From Corynebacterium gallinarum (GTDB taxonomy: Bacteria > Actinomycetota > Actinomycetes > Mycobacteriales > Mycobacteriaceae): a DNA stretch of 64,000 bases. Both the position numbers and the translations under genes were made by a program. The notes beneath the pieces are model-generated. The model searched no databases. It saw only the letters and a program-made list of their open reading frames with translations, and was not told the origin of the DNA. The stretch spans positions 186,001-250,000 of the forward strand of contig NZ_JACSPR010000003.1 of the NCBI RefSeq assembly GCF_014837045.1. Reading direction: 5' to 3'. Numbering within the stretch: the stretch's first letter is position 1; each line of letters opens with the position of its first letter. Below, piece after piece: positions 61,270 through 64,000 of the stretch.

Positions 61270-62277
61270 TCACCGTTCCTCCACCAGGCGGGCGAGATCG
61301 GCACGCACCAGCGCGCGGACCCGGTGGTCGAAGGGCATGTTGGGGTGCAGCACCACGGCGTCGCTGTCCAGGTTCTCCACCCAGAGATTGCGGATACGGT
61401 GGGCATCCCCGGGGTCCTCGGCGGTGAGGAAGCAGGTTTCCGGGGGCTGGATGACGGTGTCGAAATGCGTCGCGATATTCGTGTACGTCACCCCCGGATC
61501 CAGATCACCGCCCTCATTGATCTTCTCGATGGTCTCGTGCCCGGTGATCAACTCCAGGCCTGCGCCACCGAACCAGGATTGCACCACCGACTGTGCCACC
61601 GCCTCACCCCGGTTGGTTTTCAATAAGGGACTGACCACCCCGCCCACCGTGGTGCCGTGGTGCGGACACGCCAGCGACACCAGGTGCCGCACCTTCGGGT
61701 ACCCACCCAAAACACGCATCCAGTAGCGTGCCACCACACCGCCCTGGGAATGACCGACCAGGATTGCCTGCTCCGCACCCGTGGCACCGAGCACCGCATC
61801 CACATAGGCCCCGACCTGCTCCGCGGATGCACGCACCGGACCGGTGGCACGGGTGCCGAAGTCGGGGGCGAACACCGCCCACCCGTCACGGCGCAGGTCC
61901 GCACCCAGTTCCTGCCAGTCGCCCTTGGTGGTGCCGGTGCCGTGCACCAGGATCACCGGCCAGGGGCGCTCGGGCGTGGTGCGGGCCCGCCAGTCGTCCT
62001 CAAATAGACCACGGTGACGCGCGCGGGCAAGAAGGGGCAGGGAGGCGGTGGCGTCGTCGATAAGCGTGGCGCTGCGGCGGGGGTCCTCGGCGTAGTTGGT
62101 GATGATCTCCTGGACCACGTCCTCGGACAGTTCCGTCGCGGGTGGGGCCTGGTCGCCGGTGGGCAGGTTGCGCCACACCGCCTTGAGCGCGGCGGTGAGT
62201 TCGCGGCGCAGGTCGGGCAGCTTGGTGGGTTTGGACTGCGGAACAGACGGGGCAGACTGAACAGGCTGGGACGACAT
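61270..62277 (-). CDS. Alpha/beta-hydrolase, class 2 lipase-like (copy 1)
   Basis: This protein has 335 residues from MSSQPVQSAPSVPQ. It is an alpha/beta-hydrolase with the oxyanion HG pair (VILVHGTGTTKGDW), the nucleophile elbow VGHSQGGVVARYWM holding the catalytic serine, and a likely catalytic histidine in CPHHGTTVGG or later. The domain resembles Streptomyces and mycobacterial lipases that follow the pattern PVILVHG...GHSQGG. There is no signal peptide, and the N-terminal 100 residues are helical. It is a close paralogue of the next upstream gene, 19 bases away on the same strand. It probably hydrolyses esters or lipids; the substrate is unknown. Confidence 0.87.
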   Translation of the reverse strand: MSSQPVQSAPSVPQSKPTKLPDLRRELTAALKAVWRNLPTGDQAPPATELSEDVVQEIITNYAEDPRRSATLIDDATASLPLLARARHRGLFEDDWRARTTPERPWPVILVHGTGTTKGDWQELGADLRRDGWAVFAPDFGTRATGPVRASAEQVGAYVDAVLGATGAEQAILVGHSQGGVVARYWMRVLGGYPKVRHLVSLACPHHGTTVGGVVSPLLKTNRGEAVAQSVVQSWFGGAGLELITGHETIEKINEGGDLDPGVTYTNIATHFDTVIQPPETCFLTAEDPGDAHRIRNLWVENLDSDAVVLHPNMPFDHRVRALVRADLARLVEER

Positions 62278-62296
62278 GTCCCCCAATCTAACCAGC

Positions 62297-63199
62297 TCAC
62301 CCCAGACGGGCCACACGCTCCAACTCGGCGCGCACAATATCCAGCACCCGCGGATCACGCACCATGTCCTGGTGGCGGATCATCGCCCGCGGATAGGTGT
62401 CCTCCACCCAGATATTACGCACCCGGTTCGGATCCTCATCCCCGTTGACCTCCAAAAACGCCACCTCAGGCGGCTGAATGAACGGATCGAAATGCGTCGC
62501 GATGCAACTGTAGGTCACCCCCGGATCCAGATCCCCACCCGAGGCCAAGAACCTGATGATCTCCGTATCCCGCAGCTGCTCCATCCCGGTGGGCCCGAAC
62601 ATGCTCGTCATCAGCTGCTCCATCAGCCCCTCCCCGCGGTGGATCTTGGTCAGCGGATGCAGGATCCCACCCATAAGCGTGCCGTGGTTCGGCACCGCCA
62701 GGGAGATCATGTGGCGCACCTTCATATACCCGCCATAGGACCGCATCCAGTACCGGGCCACCACACCACCCTGCGAATGCCCCACCAGCACCACCTGGGC
62801 GGCACCGGTGACCAGCAGCACCGCGTCGATATACGCCCCGATCTGCGCCGCCGATTCCGCAATCGGCTCCGTTGCCCGCGTCCCGAAATCCGGTGCGAAC
62901 ACCGCCCATCCCTGCCCGCGCAGCTCCCGGCCCATCTCCTCCCAGGACCCCTTGTTGGCGCCTGAACCATGGAGCAGCACAATCGGCCACGGCCGCGCCT
63001 GCGTGGGCCGCGCCCGCCAGTCATCCTGGAACAACCCCCGCGGCTTCGACCGCGCCGACAACGGCAACCTGATATTGGTGGCGTGATCATAGAGCTCGCG
63101 TGTGATCTCCTCAGCGAAATCATCCTGCGGATTACGGCGAATCTTCGCCAACCCACGCTTCACGACACGGCGTACCCTGCCCGGATCTTGCTCTGACAT
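62297..63199 (-). CDS. Alpha/beta-hydrolase, class 2 lipase-like (copy 2)
   Basis: This protein has 300 residues from MSEQDPGRVRRVVKR. The hydrolase core parallels copy 1: PIVLLHGSGANKGSWEEMGR, FAPDFGTRATEPI, the serine elbow VGHSQGGVVARYWMRS, and VPNHGTLMGGILHPL. The C-terminal GGDLDPGVTYSCIATHFD is nearly the same as GGDLDPGVTYTNIATHFD in copy 1 and holds the probable catalytic histidine. The N-terminus is basic and shorter than in copy 1. The two genes form a tandem duplicate, probably co-transcribed, both without export signals. Confidence 0.87.
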   Translation of the reverse strand: MSEQDPGRVRRVVKRGLAKIRRNPQDDFAEEITRELYDHATNIRLPLSARSKPRGLFQDDWRARPTQARPWPIVLLHGSGANKGSWEEMGRELRGQGWAVFAPDFGTRATEPIAESAAQIGAYIDAVLLVTGAAQVVLVGHSQGGVVARYWMRSYGGYMKVRHMISLAVPNHGTLMGGILHPLTKIHRGEGLMEQLMTSMFGPTGMEQLRDTEIIRFLASGGDLDPGVTYSCIATHFDPFIQPPEVAFLEVNGDEDPNRVRNIWVEDTYPRAMIRHQDMVRDPRVLDIVRAELERVARLG

Positions 63200-63399
63200 G
63201 CGCTCACAATATCCCCCATAAGCGGATGGTGCAGGGCAAGAAGAACACGCGGGCACCCCGGGCAGGCACTCCGGGCGACGGTCTGCGCACGCACCCCGGG
63301 CAGGCGGTCAATCCGCTTATGGAGAGGTGCCCGCCGGTGGGCTCTAGTACCCTGGTTAGCACACAAGATGTACACAGACGGCAGGGCAGGGGACGTGAG

Positions 63400-63906
63400 A
63401 TGAGAGACGTCGACGGGGAGCTGGATTTCCCCTCCTTCCGGGAATACAGCATGGCTGAGCTTGGCGAGGAGTTCGAGGGCACCGATCTGCGACCGACGGA
63501 TCTGGTGATCATGCTCAACCGCACCGCCGGCATCGGTATGCGGATGGCGGAGGGCAGGGTTCACCGCCCGCGGGGGCTCAGCTGGAATGCGTTCAAGGTG
63601 CTCTACATCCTGTGGATGGTGGGGGATCGGGAACAGCACCGGGTGTCGGCGTTGGGCGGGATGAGTCGGGCAACAGCCTCCGCGGTGGTGAAGACACTGG
63701 TCAGAAGTGGGTATGTAGTGCAGGTGCCGTCGGAGGTGGATAAGCGCACGCACCTGCTGGCCCTGACGGAGACGGGCCAGGAGGTCGTCCGGGAGGTGTT
63801 TGTGGAGCAGAATGATCTGCTCACGGACTGGTCCAACCGCCTCACCCACACCGAGCAGGACATCCTGAAGATGCTGTTGACCAAGCTCATGGGCGACTCC
63901 AGCTGA
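63400..63906 (+). CDS. MarR-family transcriptional regulator
   Basis: This 168-residue protein starts after a GGGGAC site. It has a winged helix-turn-helix with helices SWNAFKVLYILWMV and RVSALGGMSRATASAVVKTLVRSG (quoted as MSRATASAVVKTLVRSG) and a wing DKRTHLLALTETGQEVV, the standard MarR signature. It is probably a repressor responding to a small phenolic or oxidant ligand. The divergent lipase pair across a gap of about 200 bases is a possible target. The last 90 bases of the window after it hold no gene and carry a GCTTATCGAC word. Confidence 0.92.
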   Translation: MRDVDGELDFPSFREYSMAELGEEFEGTDLRPTDLVIMLNRTAGIGMRMAEGRVHRPRGLSWNAFKVLYILWMVGDREQHRVSALGGMSRATASAVVKTLVRSGYVVQVPSEVDKRTHLLALTETGQEVVREVFVEQNDLLTDWSNRLTHTEQDILKMLLTKLMGDSS

Positions 63907-64000
63907 AGTAGCCCTGTGCTTATCGACGCCCGCCCCACCCTCGTCCCCCACCCGGTCCGCGCGGGGTCACCGTCGGTGCGTGGCGGGTCACCGTCGGTTA
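63907..64000. other. Window end, no gene seen
   Basis: This piece contains GCTTATCGAC (63918-63927) and a direct repeat GGTCACCGTCGGTG/GGTCACCGTCGGTT at 63964-64000. The repeat may continue beyond the window. Confidence 0.4.

Overview
The window is high-GC actinobacterial DNA (about 63% G+C by eye) and most resembles the genus Corynebacterium, probably near C. efficiens or C. glutamicum. Pointers are a bioB gene with a BioQ-like operator followed by a BsaP-like partner, an FMN riboswitch before a PnuC-family RibM transporter, a DUF1707 protein, a KdgT permease and a PIN-PhoH protein. The species call is from memory of gene content, not from a search. No rRNA, tRNA, intact insertion sequence or CRISPR array was seen.

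Layout. 1-2251 (minus): the first 750 codons of a NERD/pseudokinase/kinase protein that runs off the left edge. 2252-3722: gene-poor DNA with a small membrane ORF and a broken rhodanese gene. 3723-5294: rhodanese, divergent CsoR/CstR-type sensor with a clear operator, DUF302 protein. 5558-11265: SDR fusion protein, kdgT, LysR regulator, fasciclin lipoprotein, DUF1707 protein. 11403-13995 (plus): two overlapping paralogous helical-repeat genes. 14043-29890 (minus): nine tightly packed genes forming a putative membrane-linked NTPase system, comprising a TRAFAC-like GTPase, a GAP1-like protein, a proline-rich FN3-like protein, a 931-aa membrane protein, a 1208-aa tubulin-like protein, a secreted/anchored vWA protein and small polytopic membrane proteins. 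A TM2-domain gene follows. 30872-42903: DUF2254, a hypothetical protein, a FUSC-type membrane protein, Mn catalase, a RimK-like ATP-grasp protein, an overlapping pair (866-aa unknown plus SWIM zinc-finger protein) and a large heme catalase. 43096-49660: MgtE, HMA protein and P-type ATPase with a shared promoter element, CorA, aldehyde dehydrogenase. 49899-63906: ClC channel, riboswitch-controlled RibM, PIN-PhoH, CPBP protease, hydroxyacid dehydrogenase, DUF222-HNH protein, DoxX, BioB/BsaP, two paralogous secreted proteins, sirtuin, two paralogous lipases and a MarR regulator.

The nine-gene GTPase/tubulin-like/vWA locus is the best candidate for an under-described system. The vWA ectodomain, its membrane anchor and several polytopic proteins could connect the cell surface to the cytosolic GTPase, the tubulin-like NTPase and the adaptors. 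The helical-repeat pair, which converges on it, and the NERD kinase may belong to the same biology.

Independent of genes, two short DNA words are strongly over-represented. One is C(T)CCATARGC/GCYTATGG(AG), with about 60 copies between 43 and 63.4 kb against about 17 in the first 43 kb. The other is GTCGAYAAGC, with about 20 copies in the window. The first word occurs inside coding sequences, a riboswitch, a terminator loop and as hairpin-forming inverted pairs. I do not recognise either word.
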